From NCBI RefSeq assembly GCF_013403565.1, contig NZ_CP058627.1:3410001-3474000 (forward strand): a DNA stretch of 64,000 nucleotides. Direction: 5' to 3'. Numbering within the stretch: position 1 is the stretch's first letter; each line of letters begins with the position of its first letter. Source of the stretch: Chitinibacter bivalviorum (lineage in GTDB: Bacteria; Pseudomonadota; Gammaproteobacteria; Burkholderiales; Chitinibacteraceae). A program made the translations under genes and the position numbers. The notes beneath the pieces are model-generated. The model did not search any database, was not told the origin of the DNA, and worked only from the letters and a program-made list of their open reading frames with translations. Positions 37,784 to 46,911 of this stretch are shown here, in pieces.

Positions 37784-39301
37784 ATGACAAAAGACTATCT
37801 AGAACGCATCCTTTCCGCACGGGTTTACGATGTTGCGGTTGAATCACCGCTGGATTTTGCGCCGAATTTGTCTCGTCGTATTGGTAATGCCGTTTATTTC
37901 AAACGTGAAGATATGCAGCCCGTGTTTTCGTTCAAAATTCGCGGCGCGTATAACAAAATGGTGCAGTTAAGCCGTGCCGAGCTCGATCGCGGTGTTGTCG
38001 CCGCATCGGCAGGGAATCATGCGCAAGGTGTTGCACTTGCTGCCCAACACCTGAAATGCCGCGCCACGATTGTGATGCCAGCGACCGCACCACGGATCAA
38101 GGTGGATGCGGTCACGCGCCGTGGGGCAGAAGTGGTACTCGTGGGCGAGTCGTATTCAGACTGCTACGAACATGCGATTAAGCTCTCGGCTGAAACAGGT
38201 GCGACGTTTGTTCACCCTTATGACGATCCCGATGTGATCGCCGGGCAGGGCACGGTGGCGATGGAAATTTTGCGTCAACACCCTGATCCATTGCATGCCG
38301 TGTTTATTCCGGTTGGCGGTGGTGGTTTGTTGGCGGGTATGGCCGCGTATATCAAGCGCCTGCGCCCGGATGTGAAGGTGATTGGCGTTGAGCCAACTGA
38401 CGCCAATGCGATGTATTTGTCGCTGAAATTGGGCGAGCGCATTACCTTGCCGCAAGTGGGTATCTTTGCCGATGGCGTTGCCGTCAAACAAGTCGGCGAG
38501 GAAACTTTCCGCCTGTCACAGCAGTTTGTGGATGATGTGATCTTGGTGGACACCGATGCGATGTGCGCGGCGATCAAGGATGTGTTTGAAGATAATCGCT
38601 CGATTTTGGAGCCCGCTGGCGCGTTGGCAATTGCAGGGATGAAGGCGTGGGCGGCGCGCGAAGGCGTACAAGGGCAAACCTTGGTTGCGATTGCGTCGGG
38701 CGCCAATATGAATTTCGATCGTCTGCGCTATGTCGCCGAGCAAGCTGAAATGGGTGAGCAGCGCGAAGCCATTATGGCGGTCACGGTGCCCGAGCAACCA
38801 GGCAGTTTCCGGAAATTCTGTAGTTTGATTGGCGCACGCAATGTAACCGAATTTAACTATCGCTATGGCTCAGAGCGCGAAGCGCATGTCTTTGTGGGTT
38901 TGTCGATTCAGCAGCGTAGCGAAGTGGTCGATTTGATCGAAAAGCTCGCGGCAGAGGGATTGCCGGCGATTGATTTGACCGACAATGAAATGGCGAAATT
39001 GCATATTCGCCATTTGGTGGGTGGCCATGCGCCACAAGCGGTGCATGAACGCGTGATTCGTTTTGAGTTTCCAGAGCGCCCAGGTGCTTTGCTCAATTTC
39101 CTTAATGGGATGAGCGACAACTGGAATATTTCATTATTCCATTATCGCAATCATGGCGCTGACTACGGCCGCGTTTTGGTGGGCATTCAAGTACCGCCAA
39201 GCGACGATGAGGCATTTCAAGATTTCCTCTCCCGTCTGGGGTATTCGTACTGGATTGAAACTGAAAATACGGCATATCAGTTGTTTTTAGGTTCCAACTA
39301 G
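37784..39301 (+). CDS. ilvA: Biosynthetic threonine ammonia-lyase
   Basis: 505 residues from ATG 37784; a TTG 12 nt earlier is in frame. A PLP enzyme that deaminates threonine to 2-oxobutanoate, the first step to isoleucine. The PLP lysine is in FSFKIRGAYNKM near residue 50, and the glycine-rich phosphate loop is GGGGLLAGM near 185. The C-terminal 180 residues hold two ACT-like domains (starting around VPEQPGSFRKF and FEFPERPGALLNF) for isoleucine feedback, so it is the long regulated form. Single-gene unit. Confidence 0.96.
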   Translation: MTKDYLERILSARVYDVAVESPLDFAPNLSRRIGNAVYFKREDMQPVFSFKIRGAYNKMVQLSRAELDRGVVAASAGNHAQGVALAAQHLKCRATIVMPATAPRIKVDAVTRRGAEVVLVGESYSDCYEHAIKLSAETGATFVHPYDDPDVIAGQGTVAMEILRQHPDPLHAVFIPVGGGGLLAGMAAYIKRLRPDVKVIGVEPTDANAMYLSLKLGERITLPQVGIFADGVAVKQVGEETFRLSQQFVDDVILVDTDAMCAAIKDVFEDNRSILEPAGALAIAGMKAWAAREGVQGQTLVAIASGANMNFDRLRYVAEQAEMGEQREAIMAVTVPEQPGSFRKFCSLIGARNVTEFNYRYGSEREAHVFVGLSIQQRSEVVDLIEKLAAEGLPAIDLTDNEMAKLHIRHLVGGHAPQAVHERVIRFEFPERPGALLNFLNGMSDNWNISLFHYRNHGADYGRVLVGIQVPPSDDEAFQDFLSRLGYSYWIETENTAYQLFLGSN

Positions 39302-39313
39302 TCTGAATATTCA

Positions 39314-39350
39314 GGTTGCAGGGGCGGTAAGCACCGTCCTTGCACCAACC
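39314..39350 (+). terminator. Hairpin after ilvA
   Basis: GGTT / AACC outer pairs and a GCAGGGGCGGT / ACCGTCCTTGC stem containing G-U pairs, loop AAGC. There is no T run, so it is either an imperfect terminator or an mRNA 3'-end stabiliser. Confidence 0.45.
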
Positions 39351-39391
39351 AATGCTATAACACATACAAAGCTCATTGCCTCGTCACCTGA

Positions 39392-41626
39392 ATGTGGAGT
39401 CTGTGTTTGAAAGCCCTCGCTGCGTTTTTTTATCGCTATTTCGTGTTCTTCGCGACGCTGATGTTGGGATGCCTGGTTGTTTTTGGCAGCATTTCACTGA
39501 TTCAGCGCCAATTGCTGCATGCGGCTCAAGATCGCTTGGATGTGTTAAGCACAGGGCAGGCTGGCCAGCTAGAAGCGCGCCTTGTGCAGCAACAAGAAGT
39601 CTTGCTCGGTTTACAGGCCGCCATCACGCTCGACCCCAATTTAGATCGATTGCAGTTTTACAATCTCTTACTCCAGAGCAATGTGATGTATCGCCATCAG
39701 GGCTTGTTGGCGATCGGTTTGGCGCACCCTGTCGCACCTGATCAATTGGCAGAGCACATTGCCAAAGCGCGTAGTGATAAACGCGTGGCGCCGCTGGCCT
39801 ACCAAAATTACAAAGTCGAGCCGCTGAACGAAAAAAGCACCATGCTCTTGCTCGATTATCTCTACCCGATCAATCGGCTGACTGAACAATTTCTCGGCAA
39901 TAACCTGTCCGAATCCAAGGCGCTGCAAGATGGGCTCAATCTGGCTCGCGATAGTGGGCGAATGTTGGCCAGCGAGATCTTTACGCTGCCTGGCCATCAG
40001 CGTGATGCAGTGTTTTGCCTATTTGCGCCGATCTATAGCAATCTGCCCGCCGAACCCGATGTGGCAAATCGACGCGAGCATCACGTTGGTACGGTAATCG
40101 CCTTTATCCGTATCAACCCGACCTTGCAGCCACTGGAAAAAACCATGCAGCACTATGGTTTGGGTTGGCAATTGTCTGATCAAGGGTATGCCTTGCAAAC
40201 TTGGGCCAATGACCATGTCGCTAGCGAAATTTCTCGTCAGGAGGTCGCAGTAGGGCATGGCGTGAAGCAAACCTCGGTGCAGTTGGTGCATTTACCCGCA
40301 CGGCAATGGCGTTTGCAGATTAACGCCTATTCCGAATTGCTCGATGAACATCAAAATGAATGGCTCATTTTGGCCGCGGGCGTAGGCTTTATTTTCTCGC
40401 TGATTATTGCTTCTTTGATGCAATACCTCTATCAATCGCGCCAGTGGTCATTAAATATTCTCGCGCAAGCGCAAGATGAGGAAAGCGAGCTTCGCGCTCA
40501 AATGCAATTGCTCAGTCAGGCAGTCGACGAAAATCATGACCCGATTGTGCTGCGACGAGCTGATGGTCGTATTGTGTATGCCAATAAGGCAGCAAACCTA
40601 TTATTTGCCCCCGCCGGACGTGGTTTATTGGGGAAATATGAGGTCATACTCAGCCAATCTGAAGTGGGTGATATTCATCATCCAGCCAGCTATTTGGTGC
40701 CATTTAAGGCGGCGGAAGACAGCGTCAAGCAACTGCAAGTGCTGTTGCAGCCCATTAAAAATAAGGCGCTGCAAACCATTGCTTCTGCAATGGTCGTGCA
40801 TGATATGACGGCTTGGCACGAGCAAATGCAGGAGCTTAAAAACAGCAACGATCGCTTGTTGGAAATGGTGAATATTTCGAGCGACTGGTTCTGGGTGCAA
40901 GACAGCGAATTTCGCTTTACCGAGGTGGCAGGGGGCTTCTTTGCTCGGCTCGACTTTAATCCGAATTTCTTTATCGGCAAATGTCGTTGGGAGTTGGGTA
41001 GCGGCGGCTTGTCTGAGCAGGAATGGGACGAGCATCGTGCCCTTTTGGCGGCGCGCCAGCCTTATCGCGATTTTGAATACACGTCGGTTATTGGTCGCGA
41101 AACACTTATTTTTAGTGTTTCGGGCCAGCCCTTTTACGACGAGCAAGGCCAATTTATGGGCTATCGCGGCATTGGGCGGGATATTACGCCGATCCGCCAT
41201 GCGCAAAAGGCGCTGTACTCCGAACAACAGCGCGCACAAGCGACTTTGGAGTCGATTGCAGATGGCGTCATTACCACTGACGTGTTTGGTCGAGTTGATT
41301 ATCTCAATCCTGTCGCATCTTCGCTCATCGGCTGGGAATTGCAGGCTGCACGTGGGCAGATGCTATCGGCGATTTATCAATCGGTCGACCGCAGCAGCCG
41401 CTTGCCATTACCCGAGTTAGTGAGCGAAGTGCTCAAGGACGGTGGTGAATACCACGGTTCGCGACGCAGTATGCTGCTCAATAAGTTTGGTTTGAATTTT
41501 CAGGTGGAAGAATGCGCGGCGCGGATTCGCGATGAACAAACCCGCACCATCGGCGCGGTGCTGGTTTTCCGCGATATCAGTAATTGGCGCGATCTGGATG
41601 AGCGCGCCGAATTGACTCTGGATTAA
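39392..41626 (+). CDS. CHASE and multi-PAS membrane sensor without output domain
   Basis: 744 residues. A membrane helix (about 12-35) precedes a periplasmic CHASE domain (about 60-290, containing LLLDYLYPINRLTEQFLGNN) and a second helix near 310-335. Three PAS units follow: about 370-480, 490-610 (opening NISSDWFWVQDSEFRF) and 620-740 (opening TLESIADGVITTDVFGRVDYLNP). The protein stops at the linker (RDLDERAELTLD) after which related proteins continue into a GGDEF or kinase domain. A hairpin and cysK follow, with no remnant. It must signal through another protein or is a truncated sensor. Confidence 0.88.
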   Translation: MWSLCLKALAAFFYRYFVFFATLMLGCLVVFGSISLIQRQLLHAAQDRLDVLSTGQAGQLEARLVQQQEVLLGLQAAITLDPNLDRLQFYNLLLQSNVMYRHQGLLAIGLAHPVAPDQLAEHIAKARSDKRVAPLAYQNYKVEPLNEKSTMLLLDYLYPINRLTEQFLGNNLSESKALQDGLNLARDSGRMLASEIFTLPGHQRDAVFCLFAPIYSNLPAEPDVANRREHHVGTVIAFIRINPTLQPLEKTMQHYGLGWQLSDQGYALQTWANDHVASEISRQEVAVGHGVKQTSVQLVHLPARQWRLQINAYSELLDEHQNEWLILAAGVGFIFSLIIASLMQYLYQSRQWSLNILAQAQDEESELRAQMQLLSQAVDENHDPIVLRRADGRIVYANKAANLLFAPAGRGLLGKYEVILSQSEVGDIHHPASYLVPFKAAEDSVKQLQVLLQPIKNKALQTIASAMVVHDMTAWHEQMQELKNSNDRLLEMVNISSDWFWVQDSEFRFTEVAGGFFARLDFNPNFFIGKCRWELGSGGLSEQEWDEHRALLAARQPYRDFEYTSVIGRETLIFSVSGQPFYDEQGQFMGYRGIGRDITPIRHAQKALYSEQQRAQATLESIADGVITTDVFGRVDYLNPVASSLIGWELQAARGQMLSAIYQSVDRSSRLPLPELVSEVLKDGGEYHGSRRSMLLNKFGLNFQVEECAARIRDEQTRTIGAVLVFRDISNWRDLDERAELTLD

Positions 41627-41627
41627 A

Positions 41628-41676
41628 GGGTATTGCTTGCTAAGCTTTTTCTATATTAGCTTTTTGACCAATACCC
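41628..41676. repeat. Intergenic hairpin element, GGGTAT family (copy e)
   Basis: Outer arms GGGTATTG (41628-41635) and CAATACCC (41669-41676), inner arms GCTAA (41639-41643) and TTAGC (41656-41660). It fills the gap between the convergent ends of the PAS sensor and cysK. The left arm shares GGGTATTGCTTG with copy g at 50285. Confidence 0.7.
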
Positions 41677-41687
41677 CCTTGGTTTAA

Positions 41688-42617
41688 TTAATCTGACAAA
41701 CCTTCAAACAATTTGGTAGATAAGTAACGCTCGCCAAATGAAGGAATAATTACCGCAATCAATTTGCCTGCATTTTCAGGGCGTTTAGCCACTTCAATGG
41801 CCGCCCTAGTCGCCGCGCCAGCCGAAATACCGCACAAAATCCCTTCCTGTGTCGCCATCGCTCGCGCCGTTGCAAAGGCATCATCATTGGTCACGCGAAT
41901 CACTTCATCGTAAATGCCGGTATTTAGCACGCCGGGCACAAAGCCCGCGCCAATCCCTTGAATCGGGTGCGGGCCTTTGGCGCCGCCGCTCAATACTGGG
42001 CTGGCATCGGGTTCGATGGCAATGGCTTGGAATGATGGTTTTTTCGCTTTGATCACTTCGGCGATACCCGTGATCGTGCCGCCCGTGCCCACGCCGGCAA
42101 CCAGAATATCAATCTGGCCATCGGTATCTTCCCATAATTCAACCGCCGTGGTGTTGCGGTGAATGGCTGGATTGGCTGGGTTTTCAAATTGCTGCGGCAT
42201 GAAATAGTTGGCGTGCTCTTCGGTCAACGCTTTGGCTTTGGCAATCGCGCCACCCATGCCATCAGGGCCGGGCGTCAAAATCAATTCAGCGCCATAGCCG
42301 CGCAGCAAGGCGCGACGTTCTTTCGACATGGTTTCTGGCATGGTCAGTACCAGTTTGTAGCCGCGAGCCGCGCAGACCATCGCCAAACCAATGCCGGTAT
42401 TGCCAGAGGTTGGCTCAACGATCACGGTGTCTGCTTGGATTTTGCCTGCGGCTTCGGCCGCGTCGATCATGCTGACCGCGATGCGATCTTTCACCGAATG
42501 TGATGGATTCATGTATTCGAGTTTGGCCACAATCGTTGCGCCGCCGTCATTGATGCGGTTGAGGCGAACTAAGGGCGTGCGGCCAATGAGTTCGGTGACA
42601 TTATTTGCGATTTTCAT
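41688..42617 (-). CDS. cysK: Cysteine synthase A
   Basis: 309 residues. A PLP enzyme making cysteine from O-acetylserine and sulfide. The PLP lysine is in [10 protein letters not shown] near residue 40, the substrate loop is [12 protein letters not shown] near 68, and the phosphate loop [10 protein letters not shown] lies near 175. The last residues ([10 protein letters not shown]) are typical of the CysK rather than the CysM form. Single gene, convergent with the PAS sensor and divergent from cca. Confidence 0.96.
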   Translation of the reverse strand: MKIANNVTELIGRTPLVRLNRINDGGATIVAKLEYMNPSHSVKDRIAVSMIDAAEAAGKIQADTVIVEPTSGNTGIGLAMVCAARGYKLVLTMPETMSKERRALLRGYGAELILTPGPDGMGGAIAKAKALTEEHANYFMPQQFENPANPAIHRNTTAVELWEDTDGQIDILVAGVGTGGTITGIAEVIKAKKPSFQAIAIEPDASPVLSGGAKGPHPIQGIGAGFVPGVLNTGIYDEVIRVTNDDAFATARAMATQEGILCGISAGAATRAAIEVAKRPENAGKLIAVIIPSFGERYLSTKLFEGLSD

Positions 42618-42714
42618 ACGTCCATCCTAAGGGTGAATTAAGGGATAATGTAGAACGATTGTAGAACGGTTTTGAGCAATGTCTGAAGTAACTCTTAACG
42701 CTAAGGATATACAG

Positions 42715-43932
42715 ATGCAGATCTATCGAGTCGGCGGCGCCGTGCGCGATCAATTATTGGGGTTGCCGATTAAAGACATCGATTGGGTCGTGGTTGGCGC
42801 GACTGCTGAGCAAATGCTCTCGCAAGGTTATCAGGCGGTAGGTAAAGATTTCCCGGTGTTTTTGCATCCACATACTCATCAGGAGTATGCGCTGGCACGC
42901 ACCGAGCGAAAAGACGGTCATGGCTATACTGGCTTTGTGGTGCATGCCAGCCCCGATGTCACGCTGGAAGAAGATCTGCTGCGCCGCGATCTGACGATTA
43001 ACGCGATGGCGCAGGGCGACGACGGCGTGATTATTGACCCATTTAATGGCCAAGCCGATCTGGCCGCCAAAGTGTTGCGCCATGTCTCGCCCGCATTCTC
43101 GGAAGATCCGGTACGGATTTTGCGCCTCGCGCGTTTTGCTGCGCGTTTCGGCTTTAGCACTGCGCCCGAGACAATGGCCTTAATGCAGCAAATGGTCGCC
43201 GATGGCGAGGTTGATCATCTGGTGCCCGAACGCGTGTGGCAGGAAATCACTAAAGGCTTGATGGAAGAAAAACCCAGCCTGATGTTCGCTGCGCTGCGTG
43301 AGTCTGGCGCACTGGCGCGTATTGCGCCTGAAATTGATGCACTCTGGGGCGTGCCGCAACGGGCGGATTATCACCCTGAAGTCGATACTGGGCTGCACAC
43401 CATGCTGGTGCTGGACTACGCCGCTGCGCAGGGCTGGCCTTTGGCGACGCGTTTTGCTGCGCTGTGCCACGATTTGGGCAAGGCCAAAACGCCGGCGGAT
43501 GTGTTGCCACGCCATATCATGCACGAAGCGCGCGGCGTGCCTGTGGTCGAAGCGCTTTGTCTGCGCTTGCGGGTACCGGCTGAGTGTCGCGATTTGGCGG
43601 TTATGACCTGCCGCGAACACACGCTGGTGCATACGGCCGAGCAATTACGCGCTGAAACCGTACTTAAATTATTGATCCGTTGTGATGCATTTCGTCGCCC
43701 CGAGCGCTTTGCGCAAATGCTCGATGCATGTCTGGCGGATGCGCGCGGGCGGTATCAATTTGAAGAATGTGCCTATCCGCAAATTGCTTATTTGCACCGC
43801 TTATTGGCGGCGGCTAATGCGGTCAATGCAGGTCAAATTGCGCAGCAATGTGCCGATAAAAAACAGATCCCACAAGCGGTCGAACAAGCACGCATCGCTG
43901 CAATTACCGCGGCCATTGCCACGCGAGAGTAA
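42715..43932 (+). CDS. cca: CCA-adding tRNA nucleotidyltransferase
   Basis: 405 residues from ATG 42715, which has AAGGA 7 nt upstream and yields the family opening MQIYRVGGAVRDQLLGLP; an in-frame ATG at 42679 is less likely. It builds or repairs the 3'-CCA of tRNAs. The nucleotidyltransferase metal ligands are in KDIDWVVVG, and the RRD motif follows at about 90 (LLRRDLTINAMA). An HD phosphohydrolase domain, LCHDLGKAKTP near 250, marks the gammaproteobacterial/betaproteobacterial bifunctional form. Confidence 0.95.
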   Translation: MQIYRVGGAVRDQLLGLPIKDIDWVVVGATAEQMLSQGYQAVGKDFPVFLHPHTHQEYALARTERKDGHGYTGFVVHASPDVTLEEDLLRRDLTINAMAQGDDGVIIDPFNGQADLAAKVLRHVSPAFSEDPVRILRLARFAARFGFSTAPETMALMQQMVADGEVDHLVPERVWQEITKGLMEEKPSLMFAALRESGALARIAPEIDALWGVPQRADYHPEVDTGLHTMLVLDYAAAQGWPLATRFAALCHDLGKAKTPADVLPRHIMHEARGVPVVEALCLRLRVPAECRDLAVMTCREHTLVHTAEQLRAETVLKLLIRCDAFRRPERFAQMLDACLADARGRYQFEECAYPQIAYLHRLLAAANAVNAGQIAQQCADKKQIPQAVEQARIAAITAAIATRE

Positions 43933-44159
43933 TTATTGAGGTGTTTTGGTGTTGTATTGTGTGATCAGTAGATACCAATTTTCAGGGTTGCTGATTTAAT
44001 GTTTATTATTGTTGGTGCATTTGTTTTTGCATGGAAAATCATTTAAAAACAAATAATTAATTGTTTTTTGTGTTGCGAAATCTTACTGTTTTGTGTCCTG
44101 TTTCACTGCGGTGCGTGCAAAGGATCGGTATTTAAGCGGGTTTCTGGTATTATCATGCC

Positions 44160-44337
44160 CTAAGTTAAGTCCTCGGCTGAATTCGAATGTGAGGGGTATA
44201 CCAGATGCCACCTTGTCAGCCTGAAGGCCTGCTTAGCTCACTGATTTTTAAGCTAGATCGAATCTGGCTTCCTCTTGCGCACATCGAGGGCTTCTGTCCT
44301 TGATATTTAACAGCCGGCCCTTGGGCCGGTTTTTTTT
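44160..44337 (+). ncRNA. Candidate structured RNA of about 178 nt
   Basis: The 43933-44401 gap holds an extended -10 (TGGTATTAT ending at 44153) and, 160 nt on, a strong terminator. Between them the RNA can fold as a rod: AAGTCCTCG (44167-44175) with CGAGGGCTT (44285-44293), ATGTG (44187-44191) with CACAT (44280-44284), CCAGAT (44201-44206) with ATCTGG (44262-44267), and small apical hairpins. Length and shape recall 6S RNA, but I do not see its conserved bubble sequences. It could instead be a leader of chrA that ends at an attenuator. Confidence 0.5.
44312..44337 (+). terminator. Strong rho-independent terminator
   Basis: CCGGCC pairs with GGCCGG across a CTTG loop (within 44314-44329), followed by eight T. 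It ends the candidate RNA 65 nt before chrA. Confidence 0.92.
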
Positions 44338-44401
44338 GTCCGTAATTCGCCAAAATCCGCGCTAAAATCCGGCCACAGAAAAATAATCAAGGCGAGGGAA
44401 G

Positions 44402-45751
44402 ATGACGACTGAGGAGGTGAGCACGGCAGGTAATCCTGCGCCAGTGAGTTTTTGGCAGGCTTTTATATTTTGGCTGAAGTTGGGCTTGATTAGTTTTGGC
44501 GGCCCCGCGGGGCAGATCGCCATCATGCATCAAGAGTTGGTTGAAAAGCGGCGCTGGATTTCCGAGCGACGCTTTTTGCATGCGCTGAATTTTTGCATGG
44601 TGTTGCCCGGCCCAGAGGCGCAACAATTGGCAACGTATATTGGCTGGTTGATGCATAAACGCCTTGGGGGTATTGTGGCGGGGGCCTTATTCGTATTGCC
44701 TTCTCTGGTTATACTCATTGCCATCTCGTGGGTGTATATCACTTGGGGCGATGTGCCGCTGGTGGCGGGATTGTTTTATGGCATTAAACCGGCGGTGACC
44801 GCGATTGTGGTACAAGCGGCGCATCGCATTGGCGGACGAGCACTCAAGAATAATGTGTTGTGGGGCATTGCCGCGGCGGCATTTATCGCGATTTTTGCGT
44901 TCCGTTTACCTTTCCCACTGATTGTCGCCGTGGCCGCGCTACTCGGTTATGTCGGCGGAAGGCTCTCGCCAAGCCACTTTCAAGGCGGCGGCGGGCATGG
45001 CAAGGTCGATGCCTCGTATGGCCCTGCCTTGATTGATGATCACACGCCAACACCTGCACATGCGCAATTTTCTTGGCCGCGTTTGGCCAGCGTCGTGGCT
45101 GTTGGTGTATTGCTGTGGGCCTTGCCCATGGCCGCACTGACGGCGAGCTTGGGGTGGGAGCACACACTGACGCAAATGGGCTGGTTTTTCACCAAGGCTG
45201 CACTCCTGACGTTTGGTGGTGCGTATGCCGTGCTGCCCTATGTGTATCAAGGTGCGGTGCTGCATTATGGCTGGCTGAATCCGACGCAAATGATCGATGG
45301 CTTGGCCTTGGGCGAAACAACGCCCGGCCCCTTGATTATGGTCGTGGCGTTTGTTGGTTTTGTCGGTGGCTATGTGAAAGCGCTGTTTGGCCCGGATAGC
45401 CTGTTTCTGGCTGGCGCCGTTGCGGCGTGTCTGGTCACGTGGTTTACCTTTTTACCGTCCTTTATCTTTATTCTGGCGGGCGGCCCGCTGGTGGAATCGA
45501 CGCATGGCAATTTGAAATTCACCGCGCCGCTGACTTCGATTACCGCAGCGGTGGTGGGCGTAATTGTGAGTTTGGCACTGTTTTTTGCCTATCACGTCTG
45601 GTGGCCAACTGGTTATACCGGCAGGATTGATTGGCTGGCGGTCGCTTTGTCGCTGGCGGCCGCGATTGCGTTACTTAAATACAAACGCAATGTGATTCAC
45701 GTGATTGCGGCGAGTGCGCTGCTGGGCTTGCTGATCAAATCGCTGATGTAA
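44402..45751 (+). CDS. chrA: Chromate transporter ChrA family protein
   Basis: 449 residues, the long two-domain form made by duplication. Each half starts with a related motif: FGGPAGQIAIMHQE near residue 40 and FGGAYAVLPYV near 280, with PGPEAQQLATYIG and TPGPLIMVVAFVGFVGGY marking the second conserved site of each. Ten to twelve membrane helices. Members export chromate; some handle other oxyanions. AGGGAAG lies close before the ATG. Single gene, downstream of a terminator that closes the candidate RNA. Confidence 0.92.
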   Translation: MTTEEVSTAGNPAPVSFWQAFIFWLKLGLISFGGPAGQIAIMHQELVEKRRWISERRFLHALNFCMVLPGPEAQQLATYIGWLMHKRLGGIVAGALFVLPSLVILIAISWVYITWGDVPLVAGLFYGIKPAVTAIVVQAAHRIGGRALKNNVLWGIAAAAFIAIFAFRLPFPLIVAVAALLGYVGGRLSPSHFQGGGGHGKVDASYGPALIDDHTPTPAHAQFSWPRLASVVAVGVLLWALPMAALTASLGWEHTLTQMGWFFTKAALLTFGGAYAVLPYVYQGAVLHYGWLNPTQMIDGLALGETTPGPLIMVVAFVGFVGGYVKALFGPDSLFLAGAVAACLVTWFTFLPSFIFILAGGPLVESTHGNLKFTAPLTSITAAVVGVIVSLALFFAYHVWWPTGYTGRIDWLAVALSLAAAIALLKYKRNVIHVIAASALLGLLIKSLM

Positions 45752-45810
45752 TTGCGCTGCAAATGAGGTGGGGATCTGCTAGGTTCGCTTTTAGTTAATG
45801 CGAATGCAGA

Positions 45811-45855
45811 GTATTGCCTTGAATGCCTTTATTTATATTGTTTTTAGGCTAATAC
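45811..45855. repeat. Degenerate intergenic inverted repeat
   Basis: GTATTGCCT (45811-45819) faces AGGCTAATAC (45846-45855) with one unpaired base. It resembles the hairpin family but lacks the GGG/CCC ends. It lies just ahead of the terminator after chrA. Confidence 0.45.
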
Positions 45856-45889
45856 GGCGCAGGGTATCAATGCTCTGCGCCGTTTTCTT
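45855..45889 (+). terminator. Terminator after chrA
   Basis: CGGCGCAG (45855-45862) pairs with CTGCGCCG (45875-45882), followed by TTTTCTT. It lies between convergent chrA and the copper-associated gene. Confidence 0.85.
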
Positions 45890-45899
45890 GAGCTACCAA

Positions 45900-46367
45900 T
45901 TAATGGTGATGTGCGGCCGATGCGGTTGAGGCTGCATGAGCATGCTCATGGTGGCCTGCTTGATCCATTTTCACTATACCGCTAAATGACGATAGGCGGC
46001 CCACTTCAGCTTCGCTTAATGCTTGTTCAGCAACAGGCAGTTTGGCTAGCAATTGCTTGGCGGTTGTGCTGGGTACGCCGGCTTGCTGTAAAAGCTCGGC
46101 GGTGATTTTGCCGGCGCACAATTGTGTTTGCCAGCCGTGATGGCCTTTTTGCAAAAGCGCGCGACCGCCGCGATTATCTTGCAACCAACCCGCAATCGCG
46201 TATTGATCCGCTACAACGACCGGTTTGACGACCAGCGGATGATCAGGCTTATCCCAAACGGCTTTCATGCTGGCGGTAATCTCGCTGTTGTCATCGGCCC
46301 ACGCAGCACTACAGAGCAGGCCCGTGGTGAGAATGGCGCTACTAAAAATGCGCATCCATGTTTTCAT
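45900..46367 (-). CDS. Periplasmic copper-uptake-associated protein
   Basis: About 155 residues from ATG 46367 (GGAGA upstream); the frame extends to 46430 without start-site support. A signal peptide ends near AAWA. The mature part includes DHPLVVKPVVVADQYAIAGW and GGRALLQ, which I associate with the family called copper uptake system-associated protein (recalled, not searched). The C terminus is His-rich (GHHEHAHA...AHHH), fit for metal binding. It follows the PCuAC-like gene by 25 nt. Confidence 0.7.
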   Translation of the reverse strand: MKTWMRIFSSAILTTGLLCSAAWADDNSEITASMKAVWDKPDHPLVVKPVVVADQYAIAGWLQDNRGGRALLQKGHHGWQTQLCAGKITAELLQQAGVPSTTAKQLLAKLPVAEQALSEAEVGRLSSFSGIVKMDQAGHHEHAHAASTASAAHHH

Positions 46368-46392
46368 TTTATATTCTCCAGTGGTGTAAAGC

Positions 46393-46863
46393 TTAGTGAG
46401 CTGCGTGTTCAGGGGCGGAGGCCGCACCATGAGTGAGGTTTTCGACTTTGACTTCGACGTTCACAACGCAGCCGCGGGCGAAGGTGAGTTTCATTGGGAA
46501 TTTCTCGCCCTCGATCAATTGGCGTTTCAAGCCAAACAGCATGATGTGATAGCCGCCAGGCGCGAGTTTCACCTCTGATTCAGCCGCCAGCGGTAGGCTG
46601 GCAATGGGGCGCATTTTCATCATGCCATCGACCATTTTCATTTCATGGAATTCAACTTTGTCGGCCAGCTCCGTTTCTGCTTTGAGCAGTTGATCGTCTT
46701 TAGCGCTGGTGATCGTCATAAAAACGCCGCCATTATGCGCGCCAGCGACGGTGGCTCGAGCCCAAGGGTGGTGGATATTCAGATCGCCAACTTGATAACC
46801 GTGCGCGAATGCAAAAGACGCTGCACACAAAAGCGCAACGCCAGTGATGATTTTTCTGAGCAT
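46393..46863 (-). CDS. PCuAC-type periplasmic copper chaperone
   Basis: 156 residues with a signal peptide (cleavage after AFA). The copper(I) ligands H-x-M, then M, then H-x-M are seen as FHEMKMVDGMMKMRP near residue 75 and GGYHIMLFGL near 105, the PCuAC (DUF461) signature. Such chaperones deliver copper to cytochrome oxidase. A short tail ends in HAAH. It lies between a DUF2946 gene and the His-tailed protein, forming a small copper operon. Confidence 0.92.
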   Translation of the reverse strand: MLRKIITGVALLCAASFAFAHGYQVGDLNIHHPWARATVAGAHNGGVFMTITSAKDDQLLKAETELADKVEFHEMKMVDGMMKMRPIASLPLAAESEVKLAPGGYHIMLFGLKRQLIEGEKFPMKLTFARGCVVNVEVKVENLTHGAASAPEHAAH

Positions 46864-46911
46864 AAAAAAGCCTACCTATTTTTAAATAAACTTAGGGGTA
46901 TTGCGATGAAG

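Noticed and set aside
44160..44337. Naming the RNA as 6S, SRP or tmRNA
   Set aside because: Size fits 6S, but the conserved central-bubble sequences are not visible; SRP tetraloop and tmRNA features are absent.
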